Positions 40,607-49,678 of a DNA stretch of 64,000 nucleotides are shown in pieces. The stretch covers positions 434,001 through 498,000 of the forward strand of contig NZ_PPTG01000048.1 in assembly GCF_002954245.1 (NCBI RefSeq), written 5' to 3'. Position numbers and translations under genes: made by a program. This DNA is from Cryobacterium aureum (GTDB taxonomy: Bacteria; Actinomycetota; Actinomycetes; Actinomycetales; Microbacteriaceae). The notes under the pieces were generated by a model, which saw only the letters and a list, made by a program, of their open reading frames with translations, did no database searches and was not told the origin of the DNA. How positions within the stretch are numbered: position 1 is the stretch's first letter; every line of letters starts with the position of its first letter.

Positions 40607-40612
40607 AGAGTA
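40607..40612 (-). promoter_or_regulatory. -10 box of the unknown gene (leaderless)
   Basis: On the minus strand TACTCT is followed by six bases and then the ATG at 40600. Confidence 0.6.
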
Positions 40613-40695
40613 CACCGGCGGCCACCGCAGGGGGAGAGGCACGCGCAGATAACTCTGCCGGGCCGAACATCATTGGCTGGAACGAGCCATCGTCG

Positions 40696-41667
40696 CTAGC
40701 GGCTACTGCTTTCGCTGGCAGTGGAACGCTCTGTGACTGAGGCCGTGACACCGGTCGGAGCCTTGAGGTTCAATACGACTGCGGTCATTGCCGCGGCGAG
40801 TATGCAGGCCAGAACCATGTGCAGGCCGACCAATAGCGGTGGCAGTCCCAGGTTGGCCTGCAGGAGCCCAACCACGATCTGCACGAGCTCGATCACCAGG
40901 AGCGCGACGACGAAGGAACGCACCGGCAGCTTGCCGCGAACGGATACCACGAGCAACACGATCGTCAAGACCAGCGTCGCATAGCCCGGCCAGGCGTGCA
41001 GATGTTCGAGCAACTCAGCGTTGAAGCCGGTGCGTCCAGCGTCAGCGTCACCGGAATGCGGTCCGGAGGCGGTGGTCAGCACTCCCATCAGCACGGTCAG
41101 CGCTACGACGAAACTCGTAGCGTGGGCCAGCCCGGCGAAGCCGGCGGGAACAACGAGGGCGCGCGGCCCTGGAGCAAGATAGACCCGGTGCACGAGCACG
41201 GCCGCAATGCACACCATGATCAGCGAAACCGTGAAGTGGAAACCGACGATCAACGGGTTCAGCCCGGTCAGTACGGTGACTCCGCCGACCAGCGCCTGGG
41301 CGAGAACACCGGCGGCGAGAATCACCGCGAGAGTGAACAGATCCTTGCGCTCGGTGCGCAAACGCCAGAGCAGCACAACGGCCGCGATGGCAATAATGCC
41401 GATCAACCCGGTCATCGTGCGGTTAGCGAACTCGATGACCCCGTGCAGCCCCATTTCCTCTGTCGGCACGATCGATCCGGCGACACAGGTCGGCCAAGTG
41501 GGGCAGCCGAGCCCGGAGCCGGTGAGGCGAACAGCCCCTCCGGTTCCCACAATCAATATTTCCGTCACGAGCGAGAGCCAGGCGACCACCCGAATTCGTC
41601 CGTCGATAACACTAGGTAGCCGTTGGTATATCGGATTCACCGGTTCTGCTCTCTCTGTCAATCTCAT
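40696..41667 (-). CDS. ctaA: Heme A synthase
   Basis: 323 residues of the Cox15/CtaA family, which oxidises the C8 methyl of heme O to give heme A. About eight membrane helices. Conserved elements: G-G-A-V-R-L-T-G-S-G-L-G-C-P-x-W-P-x-C with the loop cysteines, then E-F-A-N-R and, later, H-F-x-V-S. The ATG at 41667 gives the normal family start. A longer frame from a TTG at 41739 is possible, and neither has a good ribosome site. Confidence 0.92.
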   Translation of the reverse strand: MRLTERAEPVNPIYQRLPSVIDGRIRVVAWLSLVTEILIVGTGGAVRLTGSGLGCPTWPTCVAGSIVPTEEMGLHGVIEFANRTMTGLIGIIAIAAVVLLWRLRTERKDLFTLAVILAAGVLAQALVGGVTVLTGLNPLIVGFHFTVSLIMVCIAAVLVHRVYLAPGPRALVVPAGFAGLAHATSFVVALTVLMGVLTTASGPHSGDADAGRTGFNAELLEHLHAWPGYATLVLTIVLLVVSVRGKLPVRSFVVALLVIELVQIVVGLLQANLGLPPLLVGLHMVLACILAAAMTAVVLNLKAPTGVTASVTERSTASESSSR

Positions 41668-41994
41668 GATCGCGCGCCATCTGATCGTGCCCTGTACAAA
41701 TGTGAATCGACCGGCAAGAACGCGTATGTTGCTGATCAACCTGTAGAATTAGGATCTCCATGGAGATTCTTCGTGCAGTCATGGTGATTGCGCGTTGTCA
41801 ATCGGAACCGAACAGCTCTTCACCAGGCGCTGGCCGGCTCGGCTGCATCTTTAGTTCCATGAATATTCTAGGTACGCAACGTAGCTGTCCACACAACCCG
41901 TTCCCCGTGGTCTCCACTGAGTTCATCAGTACGGAGGCTCCGTGGGAATGACCGGACTAATATCCGGGTTGTGCTGGGTAGAGAAGAGGTAATA
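41668..41994. other. Divergent control region between ctaA and sufB
   Basis: No convincing gene. TAGAAT (41744-41749) is a -10 box for the suf operon, giving a leader of about 240 nt. The leader holds two small hairpins: ACTGA/TCAGT (41916-41930) and ACGGAG-G-CTCCGT (41931-41943). A 63-codon frame at 41760-41951 has no recognisable product. The sufR repressor gene that often heads actinobacterial suf operons is not here. Confidence 0.5.
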
Positions 41995-43413
41995 ATGTCG
42001 GATGTCCTGCTAGACCGTCCCGACCTTGAGGGGATTGGCACCTACGAATTTGGGTGGGCCGATTCGGACAAGGCCGGAGCATCCGCTCGCCGTGGTATTT
42101 CTCCCGAGGTTGTCACTGACATCTCCAACCTGAAATCCGAGCCGGATTGGATGCTGCAGCGACGCCTCAAAGCCCTGCAGTTGTTCGAACGCAAGCCCAT
42201 GCCCACCTGGGGCGCCGATCTTTCCGAGATCGATTTCGACAACATCAAGTACTTTGTGCGGTCAACGGAGAAGCAGGCCCAGACTTGGGAAGACCTGCCT
42301 GACGACATCAAGAACACCTACGAGAAGCTCGGTATCCCCGAAGCTGAGCGCCAGCGCCTCGTCTCCGGTGTCGCAGCCCAGTACGAGTCCGAAGTGGTTT
42401 ACCACCAGATCAACGAAGAACTTGCAGCTCAGGGCGTCATCTTCATGGACACCGACACGGCGCTCAAGGAGCACCCGGAGTTCTTCGAAGAGTACTTCGG
42501 CACCATCATCCCCTCCGGCGACAACAAGTTCGCCGCGCTGAACACGGCCGTCTGGTCGGGCGGGTCGTTCGTCTACGTGCCGCCCGGCGTGCACGTAGAG
42601 ATTCCGCTGCAGGCCTATTTCCGCATCAACACGGAGAACATGGGCCAGTTCGAGCGCACGCTCATCATTGCCGACGAGGGCAGCTACGTGCACTACATCG
42701 AGGGCTGCACCGCCCCGATCTACAAGTCGGACTCGCTGCATTCCGCCGTGGTCGAGATCGTCGTGAAGAAGAACGCCCGCGTTCGCTACACAACTATCCA
42801 GAACTGGTCGAACAACGTTTACAACCTCGTAACCAAGCGGGCCACGGCGGGCGAAGGTGCCACGATGGAGTGGATCGACGGCAACATCGGTTCCAAGGTC
42901 ACCATGAAGTACCCGTCCATCTACCTCATGGGCGAGCACGCCAAGGGTGAGACGCTCTCCGTGGCCTTCGCCGGCCCCGGCCAGCACCAGGACGCTGGTG
43001 CCAAGATGATCCACATGGCTCCGTACACGCAGTCGTCGATCGTCTCCAAGTCCATCGCCCGTGGCGGCGGACGCAGCGGCTACCGAGGCGAGGTTCGAGT
43101 GGATGCCTCCGCGCACCACTCCGCCAACACCGTGCGCTGTGACGCTCTCCTGGTCGACACCCAGTCACGTTCTGACACCTACCCGTCCATCGACATCCGT
43201 GTCGACGACGTGCAGCTCGGCCACGAGGCCACCGTCTCACGCGTCAGTGAAGAGCAGTTGTTCTACCTGATGAGTCGCGGTATGCCCGAAGATGAAGCTA
43301 TGGCCATGATCGTTCGCGGATTCATCGAACCGATCGCCCGGGAACTACCGATGGAGTACGCCCTCGAACTCAACAAGCTCATTGAAATGGGCATGGAAGG
43401 ATCCGTCGGCTAA
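41995..43413 (+). CDS. sufB: Fe-S cluster assembly protein SufB
   Basis: 472 residues of the SufBCD scaffold that builds Fe-S clusters. Marks: [24 protein letters not shown] and G-R-S-G-Y-R-G. No intein interrupts it. The ATG at 41995 has AAGAGG upstream and gives M-S-D-V-L; an earlier GTG at 41971 is less likely. The stop abuts the sufD ATG directly. Confidence 0.97.
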   Translation: MSDVLLDRPDLEGIGTYEFGWADSDKAGASARRGISPEVVTDISNLKSEPDWMLQRRLKALQLFERKPMPTWGADLSEIDFDNIKYFVRSTEKQAQTWEDLPDDIKNTYEKLGIPEAERQRLVSGVAAQYESEVVYHQINEELAAQGVIFMDTDTALKEHPEFFEEYFGTIIPSGDNKFAALNTAVWSGGSFVYVPPGVHVEIPLQAYFRINTENMGQFERTLIIADEGSYVHYIEGCTAPIYKSDSLHSAVVEIVVKKNARVRYTTIQNWSNNVYNLVTKRATAGEGATMEWIDGNIGSKVTMKYPSIYLMGEHAKGETLSVAFAGPGQHQDAGAKMIHMAPYTQSSIVSKSIARGGGRSGYRGEVRVDASAHHSANTVRCDALLVDTQSRSDTYPSIDIRVDDVQLGHEATVSRVSEEQLFYLMSRGMPEDEAMAMIVRGFIEPIARELPMEYALELNKLIEMGMEGSVG

Positions 43414-44661
43414 ATGTCCGCCGCTTCAGCGCTTTCGAAGAGCGCTTCAAAAACTGTGCCCGCACCATCCACACCCGCTGCCGGCTCGTCGACTTTGACG
43501 CCCGGCCAGCACGGAATCAAAGAACACTCCGACGGACGTTTCGGCTACGTGCCGGTGCAAACCCGGTCTGATCGTTTCAAGAGCGTCAACGTGGCCGATT
43601 TCGATGCCGTCACCGGCCGCGAAGCCGTCTGGAAGCACTCGCCCGTCGCGAAATTCACTGACCTCACCGCCGGTACTCTCGACGGCTCGCGCTACCTCAT
43701 CGAGTCCACCCCGTCAGCCGATATCTCGGTTGACTGGGTGCCCAGGTCGGATGCCCGCATCGGCACCGCGGGACTGCCGGAAGAACGCGCCGCCGCCAAC
43801 GCCTGGGGCGTCTTCGACGACGCCCTCGCCATCACGGTCAGCGGTGAGGAAGCCAAGGAGATCACGGTGACCCGATCGGCTCTCGGCAACACGGCCCGCG
43901 GCGCCCACACGATCATCGAGGCCAAGCCGTTCAGCCAGGCCACGGTCATTCTGGCGAACACCGGTGACGCCCGGCTCAGCGAAAACGTCGAGATCATCCT
44001 CGGCGAGTCCGCGAACCTCACGGTCGTCTCGCTGCAGGAGTGGGACGACTCGGCGGTGCACCTGGCCAACCATTTTGCATCCATCGGTCGTGACGCCCGA
44101 CTCAAGCACGTCGTCGTCTCGCTCGGCGGCAGCATCGTGCGGGTCAACCCGTCTGTACGTCTGGCCGGACCGGGCTCGGACACGCTGCTCCTCGGCCTCT
44201 ACTTCGCGGATGCAGGCCAGCACCTGGAACAGCAGGTGTATGTCTTCCACGACGCACCGAAGAGCCGCAGCCGCGTCAACTACAAGGGTGCGTTGCAGGG
44301 CCAGGACGCCCGTACGGTCTGGATCGGCGATGTGCTGATCGGTAACAAGGCAGCAGGCACCGACAGCTACGAACAGAACCGCAACCTCGTACTCAGCGAG
44401 GGTACGCGCGCCGATTCCATCCCCAACCTGGAGATCGAGACCGGCAATATCGTCGGGGCCGGTCACGCCAGTGCCACTGGGCGTTTCGACGACGAACAGC
44501 TGTTCTACCTTCAGTCTCGCGGCATCACTGAAGAAGAAGCGCGGCGCCTAGTCGTGCGCGGATTCCTCACCGAGGTCGTGCAGCAGATTGGTTCCCCCGA
44601 ACTTGAAGCTCGGTTGCAACTCGCAATCGAAGCTGAACTTATTGGAACGGACGACAAGTAA
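43414..44661 (+). CDS. sufD: Fe-S cluster assembly protein SufD
   Basis: 415 residues, paralogous to SufB in the C-terminal beta-helix part. It forms the SufBC2D complex. Conserved C-terminal elements: N-Y-K-G-A-L-Q-G, P-N-L-E-I-E-T, G-H-A-S-A-T-G and L-F-Y-L-Q-S-R-G. Its ATG follows the sufB stop with no gap, and the Rieske gene begins two bases after its own stop. Confidence 0.96.
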   Translation: MSAASALSKSASKTVPAPSTPAAGSSTLTPGQHGIKEHSDGRFGYVPVQTRSDRFKSVNVADFDAVTGREAVWKHSPVAKFTDLTAGTLDGSRYLIESTPSADISVDWVPRSDARIGTAGLPEERAAANAWGVFDDALAITVSGEEAKEITVTRSALGNTARGAHTIIEAKPFSQATVILANTGDARLSENVEIILGESANLTVVSLQEWDDSAVHLANHFASIGRDARLKHVVVSLGGSIVRVNPSVRLAGPGSDTLLLGLYFADAGQHLEQQVYVFHDAPKSRSRVNYKGALQGQDARTVWIGDVLIGNKAAGTDSYEQNRNLVLSEGTRADSIPNLEIETGNIVGAGHASATGRFDDEQLFYLQSRGITEEEARRLVVRGFLTEVVQQIGSPELEARLQLAIEAELIGTDDK

Positions 44662-44663
44662 GC

Positions 44664-44990
44664 ATGGCCGCAACGAAGATCTGCGCTCTCGATGAGCTCG
44701 AAGTAAACCAGGCCGTCAAGGTCGAAATCGACGGGGTCGCCATCGCCCTCGTGCGTGATGCCGCCGGCGACGTGTTCGCCATCGGTGATACCTGCACGCA
44801 CGGTGACATCTCCCTGTCGGAGGGATTCGTGGAAGGCCAGACTCTCGAGTGCTGGGCCCACGGCTCGATGTTCTCCCTCACCACAGGCAAGCCGCTGTCC
44901 CTGCCGGCCTACGACCCGGTCCCGGTTTACAACGTGGAACTCATCGACGGTTTTGTCTTCGTCGATCCGTCTGTAACCGTCGCGGTCTGA
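44664..44990 (+). CDS. Rieske-type ferredoxin in the suf operon
   Basis: A 108-residue soluble protein with a complete Rieske [2Fe-2S] motif: Cys44-T-His46 and Cys63-W-A-His66. It resembles the ferredoxin subunits of ring-hydroxylating dioxygenases, but no oxygenase is near. Its place between sufD and sufC suggests it supplies electrons to cluster assembly or tests cluster supply; that is inference. The same position is known from other actinobacterial suf operons. Confidence 0.94.
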   Translation: MAATKICALDELEVNQAVKVEIDGVAIALVRDAAGDVFAIGDTCTHGDISLSEGFVEGQTLECWAHGSMFSLTTGKPLSLPAYDPVPVYNVELIDGFVFVDPSVTVAV

Positions 44991-45026
44991 GCCGATCAAA
45001 CTCCGGCACCGACCGCCCTCCAACTT

Positions 45027-45032
45027 TAGAAT
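45027..45032 (+). promoter_or_regulatory. Possible internal promoter before sufC
   Basis: TAGAAT in the 63-base gap before sufC would start a transcript near 45039 and leave a short leader with AAAGGGA before the ATG. Confidence 0.45.
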
Positions 45033-45053
45033 TTAGAAAGGGATAAGACATTC

Positions 45054-45818
45054 ATGTCTGTTCTTGAGATTAAAGACCTGCACGTCAGCGTCGAGACCGA
45101 CCAAGGCACCAAGCAGATTTTGCGCGGCGTCAACCTCACCATCAACGAGGGCGAAATCCACGCCATCATGGGCCCGAACGGCTCCGGCAAATCCACCCTC
45201 GCCTACACGATCGCCGGCCACCCCAAGTATCACGTCGAGAGCGGCTCCATCCTGCTCGACGGAGCCGAAGTACTCAAAATGACAGTGGATGCGAGAGCTC
45301 GCGCCGGTCTGTTCCTCGCCATGCAGTACCCGGTAGAGATTCCCGGAGTGACCGTCACGAACTTCCTGCGCACCGCCAAGACCGCCATTGAGGGTGAAGC
45401 CCCGCCGATCCGTACCTGGATCAAGGACGTGCGGGAGGCGATGACCGGTCTGAAGATGGACAAGGCCTTTGCCGAGCGCAACGTCAACGAGGGCTTCTCC
45501 GGTGGCGAGAAGAAGCGCAATGAGATCCTTCAGCTTGAACTCCTCAAGCCGAAGTTCGCCGTGCTCGACGAGACCGACTCCGGGCTCGATGTCGATGCGC
45601 TCAAGATCGTCTCAGAGGGCGTCAACCGCGCCAAGGCCAATACCGGCCTCGGTCTTCTGCTCATCACGCACTACACGCGCATCTTGCGTTACATCCACCC
45701 CGACTTCGTGCACGTCTTCGTCAACGGGCGCATTGCAGAGCAGGGCGGTCCCGAGCTCGCCGACCGCCTCGAGGACGAGGGCTACGATCGCTTTCTCGTC
45801 CCGTCGAACGTAGGCTAG
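45054..45818 (+). CDS. sufC: Fe-S cluster assembly ATPase SufC
   Basis: A 254-residue ABC-type ATPase that drives the SufBCD scaffold. Walker A G-P-N-G-S-G-K-S-T, the SufC-specific Q-Y-P-V-E-I-P-G-V, signature F-S-G-G-E-K-K-R-N, Walker B A-V-L-D-E-T-D-S-G-L-D. Its last codons (GTA GGC TAG) contain the -10 box of the next gene. Confidence 0.97.
   Translation: MSVLEIKDLHVSVETDQGTKQILRGVNLTINEGEIHAIMGPNGSGKSTLAYTIAGHPKYHVESGSILLDGAEVLKMTVDARARAGLFLAMQYPVEIPGVTVTNFLRTAKTAIEGEAPPIRTWIKDVREAMTGLKMDKAFAERNVNEGFSGGEKKRNEILQLELLKPKFAVLDETDSGLDVDALKIVSEGVNRAKANTGLGLLLITHYTRILRYIHPDFVHVFVNGRIAEQGGPELADRLEDEGYDRFLVPSNVG
45811..45816 (+). promoter_or_regulatory. -10 box of the MIP18 gene, inside the end of sufC (leaderless)
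   Basis: TAGGCT spans the last sense codons and stop of sufC. Six bases follow, then the ATG at 45823. Confidence 0.58.
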
Positions 45819-45822
45819 TCCT

Positions 45823-46152
45823 ATGGCCTCAACACTCAGTCCGGCTCGCTTCGATGAAATCGAAGAAGCCCTCAAAGACGTCATGGACCCGGAACTCGGC
45901 ATCAACGTCGTCGACCTCGGGCTCATCTACGACCTCGGCTGGGACGACGAAAACAACGCACTCATCATCCACATGACCCTCACCTCGGCCGGTTGCCCGC
46001 TGACCGATGTGCTCGAAGAGCAGACGGCCGAAGCGCTCGATGGCGTCGTTGACCAGTTCCGAATCAACTGGGTCTGGATGCCGCCGTGGGGTCCGGAGAA
46101 GATCACTGACGACGGCCGCGACATGATGCGAGCCCTCGGCTTCGCCATGTAA
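45823..46152 (+). CDS. MIP18/DUF59-family Fe-S assembly factor (SufT-like)
   Basis: 109 residues of the MIP18 family, small proteins that help mature Fe-S enzymes. V-M-D-P-E-L-G-I-N-V-V-D-L-G-L-I-Y and T-S-A-G-C-P-L hold the conserved Asp-Pro-Glu and the Cys. It follows sufC by four bases and can be read from the suf operon or from its own leaderless promoter. The minus-strand pnkp frame runs antisense through almost all of it. Confidence 0.94.
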   Translation: MASTLSPARFDEIEEALKDVMDPELGINVVDLGLIYDLGWDDENNALIIHMTLTSAGCPLTDVLEEQTAEALDGVVDQFRINWVWMPPWGPEKITDDGRDMMRALGFAM

Positions 46153-48765
46153 CTCCAGCTCTATCCCGAAGGCCCCGCCTGCATCCGCAGTCGGGGCCTT
46201 CGTGTTTTGCCTCAGAGCCTGGGCTACCGGCTCCGATTCCATGGCGAGCACACCGAAGACAGCTTGGTGAACCCGCCACAGCGGCTCATCTGCGACAAAA
46301 CGCTCGACGGCTTCGACTCCGAGCGCGTACTCGCGGAGCGCCATTGAGCGCTTGTGCCCGACATCTCGGTCGCCCAGGCGCGCCAGGTTGGCTGGATCGA
46401 GGTAGTCCGGTCTGTAGATGATCCGCAGGTACTCGGCCCCGCGCACCTTGATGCCCGGCTGTGCAAGCGATCGCGTTCCGCGAACGAGGCCCGCCACCGG
46501 CTTGACCACCATGCCTTCACCGCCGGCGTCGGTGAGGTCCTCCCACCAGGTCGTGGCCGCGGCCTCCGACTCGGCCGACGTCAGGTCAACGTCGATGTAT
46601 CGGGTGCGGCGGATCAGTTGTTCATCCGCGTCGGCTAGACGGTCGGCGATGGCGAGGTACCAGAAGTGATCCTGTCCCAGGTGGCTTGCTCCTGCGGAGG
46701 CGACCAGCTGGAAGGGGGCAAGTTGCACACCCTTGAGTCCAGACGCCGGCTGGCTGTAGCGCCGGTAAGAGGCTCGGTAGGCCTCGGCATTGGACGCGCG
46801 GTGCTTCGTGCGCGCGAGGAGATCGGTGACGTCGACACCCCGGTCGGCGGCGGCCTGCAGGATCCGAGACGCCGCGGGCAGGGCGCTCGTCGCGGCCGCT
46901 GCGACGCTCGCGTACTGCTCTCGGATCATTGGGCCCGCTTTGAGCGACCAGAGCAGCAGTTCGGCATCAAAGAGCAACCAGGACGTCTGGAATTCAGACC
47001 ACAGCCCGGCCGTCTCGGCGGCTCTGTCGAGACGCGAGAGGAAGTCGTCGGTCGTCGACTCGCCGAAGAACGGTCGGCCCGTGCGCGTGTGGACTGCTCC
47101 GCGCCACCCCTCAGGCGCGCCGAACCGTGCGGGGTCTCGGGTCAGTAGCACGACCGCTCGGGAGCCCATATGCTTCTCCTCACAGATCACGCGATCGAGG
47201 CCCTCCCGGCGGTAAGTGGCGAACGCCTCGGCCGGGTGCTCGAGGATACCGTCGCGATCCGACACGTGCGGCGGGCTCATGGTCGGCGGCAGGTAGACGA
47301 GGCGCCGCGGGTCGGTGGCGAACCGGCTCATGACCTCGAGCGCGCCGGCTGCGTTGTCCTCGCGGATGCCGACCTTGCCGAACACCCGGGTCTCGAGGAT
47401 CTGCTTGCCGAGCACGTCGTCGATCCTGAGCAGCCCAGGATCACGCGTCACGGCTCCTGTCGCGAGGCTGCCGCCGGATTCACGAACGTCCAGGGGCGCG
47501 ACTGGTTCATACCAGATCCGCTGCGCCGGCACGTCGACAACTTCCTTCTCGGGATAGCGGAGGGCGCTGAGCTTTCCACCGAAGACGCAACCGGTGTCGA
47601 GGCACATCGTGCCGTTGACCCACTCCGCGTTGAGAGTGGGGACATGGCCGTAGAGAACGATCGCTTTTCCGCGGTAATCCTCGGCCCAGGGCAGCCGTAT
47701 CGGCAGCCCGTACTCGTCGGTCTCGCCCGTCGTGTCGCCGAACAACGAGAATGCGCGCACGCGGCCTGAGGCTCGCCCTTGGTATTTCTCGATCAGACCG
47801 GCATGCGCGACGACCAGACGGCCGTCGTCGAGGACGAGGTGCGACACCAGGTCGCGGCAGAAGTGCCGCACCTCGCGGCGAAACTCCCCCGTCTCGCTCG
47901 ATAGCTGGGCGAGTGTCTCGGCGAGGCCGTGGCTCGTCTGCACCTTCTTCCCTTCCAGGGCGCGCACCAGCTTCGCCTCGTGGTTGCCCGGCACGGCCAG
48001 GGCATGGCCGGCAGCGACCATGCCCATGGCAAGTCGCAGTACGCCGGGGGTGTCGGGTCCGCGGTCGACGAGGTCGCCCAGGAAGATCGGGCGGCGCCCT
48101 TCAGGGTGGACGGCGTCGATGGGTCGCTCCTCGGCGTCGTGGGTGAGCTCGTAGCCGAGCTTGGCGAGGAGCGTCTCGAGTTCACGGCGGCAGCCGTGCA
48201 CGTCGCCAATAGCGTCGAAGGGGCCGGCCTCGTCGGATCGGTCGTTGAGAAGGGGTTCACGGATGAAATCCGCGGCCGCGATCTCGTCCAGCCCGGACAG
48301 CACGTGCACCCGGCGGAAGCCCTCTTTGCCGAGCTGTTTGAGGGAACGTCGAAGCTGATCGTGCTGACGCTTGATGACGGAAGCCCCGAACGCGCGGTCG
48401 GCGCGCGTGGCGTTGCGCTCGACGCAGATGTTCTCGGGGACGTCGAGAACGATCGCGACCGGCAGGACGTCGTGGGTTCGCGCGAGCGCTACGAGTGAGC
48501 GGCGGGCGTCAGGCTGCACGTTGGTGGCGTCGATGACGGTCAGTAGCCCGGCGTCCAGCCGCTTTCCCGCCACGAACCGCAGCGCTTCGAACGCTGCGGA
48601 CGTCGCAGCCTGGTCGTTCTCGTCGTTGGAAACGAGTCCGCGGAAGAAGTCGCTCGACAGCGTTTCGAACTGCCCGAAGTGGGTGGCGGCGAACGTTGAT
48701 TTGCCGGAGCCCGAGGCGCCGACGAGCACCACGAGCGACAGTTCGGGAAGAGGCAGGCGCATCAT
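45829..48765 (-). CDS. Polynucleotide kinase-phosphatase-ligase Pnkp with lost native stop
   Basis: Bacterial Pnkp repairs cut RNA together with Hen1. Visible modules: 5'-kinase with P-loop G-A-S-G-S-G-K-S-T (16-24), metallophosphoesterase (G-D-V-H-G, G-D-L-V-D-R-G, P-G-N-H-E), and a ligase-like nucleotidyltransferase with E-E-K-H-M-G-S-R (nucleophile Lys531). Family proteins are ~850-870 aa, but this frame has 978. Homology stops near residue 849 (base ~46220). A TGA sits just out of frame at 46214-46212, and the last ~127 codons read through the facing terminator and antisense to the MIP18 gene. A small indel near the end is the simplest cause. The ATG overlaps the hen1 stop. Confidence 0.85.
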   Translation of the reverse strand: MMRLPLPELSLVVLVGASGSGKSTFAATHFGQFETLSSDFFRGLVSNDENDQAATSAAFEALRFVAGKRLDAGLLTVIDATNVQPDARRSLVALARTHDVLPVAIVLDVPENICVERNATRADRAFGASVIKRQHDQLRRSLKQLGKEGFRRVHVLSGLDEIAAADFIREPLLNDRSDEAGPFDAIGDVHGCRRELETLLAKLGYELTHDAEERPIDAVHPEGRRPIFLGDLVDRGPDTPGVLRLAMGMVAAGHALAVPGNHEAKLVRALEGKKVQTSHGLAETLAQLSSETGEFRREVRHFCRDLVSHLVLDDGRLVVAHAGLIEKYQGRASGRVRAFSLFGDTTGETDEYGLPIRLPWAEDYRGKAIVLYGHVPTLNAEWVNGTMCLDTGCVFGGKLSALRYPEKEVVDVPAQRIWYEPVAPLDVRESGGSLATGAVTRDPGLLRIDDVLGKQILETRVFGKVGIREDNAAGALEVMSRFATDPRRLVYLPPTMSPPHVSDRDGILEHPAEAFATYRREGLDRVICEEKHMGSRAVVLLTRDPARFGAPEGWRGAVHTRTGRPFFGESTTDDFLSRLDRAAETAGLWSEFQTSWLLFDAELLLWSLKAGPMIREQYASVAAAATSALPAASRILQAAADRGVDVTDLLARTKHRASNAEAYRASYRRYSQPASGLKGVQLAPFQLVASAGASHLGQDHFWYLAIADRLADADEQLIRRTRYIDVDLTSAESEAAATTWWEDLTDAGGEGMVVKPVAGLVRGTRSLAQPGIKVRGAEYLRIIYRPDYLDPANLARLGDRDVGHKRSMALREYALGVEAVERFVADEPLWRVHQAVFGVLAMESEPVAQALRQNTKAPTADAGGAFGIELELHGEAEGSHHVAAVVSDLLRTPRRHPDPVDSELVNDAIERFGRLLFEHIGQRATGRGEGHVDDECVVFVVPAEVVDEPEVDDVDAEFRVHDVFEGFFDFIEASRTEC
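46167..46208 (+). terminator. Terminator of the suf operon
   Basis: A perfect 11-bp stem CGAAGGCCCCG (46167-46177) / CGGGGCCTTCG (46192-46202), then G and T bases at 46203-46208. On the minus strand it now lies inside the extended pnkp frame. Confidence 0.85.
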
Positions 48766-49635
48766 CGGTGGGTGGCCTTTCGGAACAGGGCGAGCTGGGT
48801 CGGGGAGCCGAGATTGACGTCGACGTCGCCGACCGTACGGTACTCGACCGAGTAGCCGCGGCGAGCCGCGACTTCAGTCGCCCAGGCAACGAACTCGGCC
48901 CTGGACCACTCGAATCGGTGATCGCGGTGCCGGAACGAGCCGGCGGGCAGCGACTCAAACAGAGCATTGAAGTCGGAGTTCGGCGTGGTCACGATAACCG
49001 CGCCAGGCGCGGCTGCTCCGAACACGGCCGACTCGAGGGCTGGGAGCCGATCCAGGTCGACGTGTTCGATCACCTCCATCAGCACGATCGCGTCGAGGCC
49101 GGCGATGCGGTCATCCTGGTACGTCACCGATGACTGCATGAGCTGCACCCTTTCGCGCTGTCTATCGCTGGCCTCACGCAGGTTGAGCGCTCGCGCAGCC
49201 TTGACGAGAACGCTCGCCGAGACATCGCAGCCGATAATCGTCGCGGCCCCTGGCCGGCACGGCCGCCACGGTGATCTCGAGGGGCAACGCGGATGCTGCG
49301 AGTTCGGCAAACGACTCGCTCGAACCGTTCATAGCAGTGCGGAAGACCTGGCCCAACGCGACGGCGATCATGGAAGAGGACGCATACGGCCGGTCCTTCA
49401 CGTAACGGGCGAGCGTGGCCGCGTCGTTTCCCCGGAAGCGCTTGTCGCGCACCAGCCCGATGGGGTCGACCTCGAGGAGCAGCGCCACTGTGCAGCGCTC
49501 ATCGGAGACCTCGGGGTAGAAAACGTGCGCCGTGCCGACACTGAGCGGAAATGCCTGCGCACGGTCCGGGTGCTTTCGAAGCAGGTGGCTCAGATTGGAT
49601 GCGGCAGGCGCGGTCGAGGTGACTGTGACGAGCAC
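48762..49635 (-). pseudogene. hen1 remnant (3'-terminal RNA ribose 2'-O-methyltransferase), internally deleted and frameshifted
   Basis: Two frames each match part of Hen1. The first (from the GTG at 49635, with GAAGGAAGG upstream) covers the N-terminal region: H-L-L-R-K-H-P-D-R, G-T-A-H-V-F-Y-P-E, L-L-L-E-V-D-P-I-G-L-V and Y-V-K-D-R-P-Y-A-S-S, up to L-E-I-T-V-A-A-V-P-A-R-G. The second resumes in another frame in the methyltransferase at G-C-D-V-S and keeps V-E-V-I-E-H, T-P-N-S-D-F-N and H-R-D-H-R-F-E-W. Missing are roughly 180-190 residues, including the D-x-G-C-G-E-G SAM loop and most of the Pnkp-ligase activation domain. The break is at about 49235-49265. It can hardly be active. Confidence 0.85.
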
Positions 49636-49668
49636 GAGGATCCTTCCTTCAGGCAAACAGTAGCCGCC

Positions 49669-49674
49669 AGTCTA
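49669..49674 (-). promoter_or_regulatory. -10 box of the hen1-pnkp operon
   Basis: TAGACT on the minus strand predicts a start near 49662 and a leader of about 27 nt with a strong AAGGAAGG. The promoter seems intact, so the decayed operon may still be transcribed. Confidence 0.55.
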
Positions 49675-49678
49675 TTGA

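Noticed and set aside
45829-46212. C-terminal ~127 codons of pnkp as a real extra domain
   Set aside because: They are antisense to a terminator hairpin and to a conserved Fe-S gene, and no Pnkp I know has such a tail.
49235-49265. Programmed frameshift in hen1
   Set aside because: A frameshift would not account for ~180 missing residues; deletion fits better. No slippery heptamer is evident.
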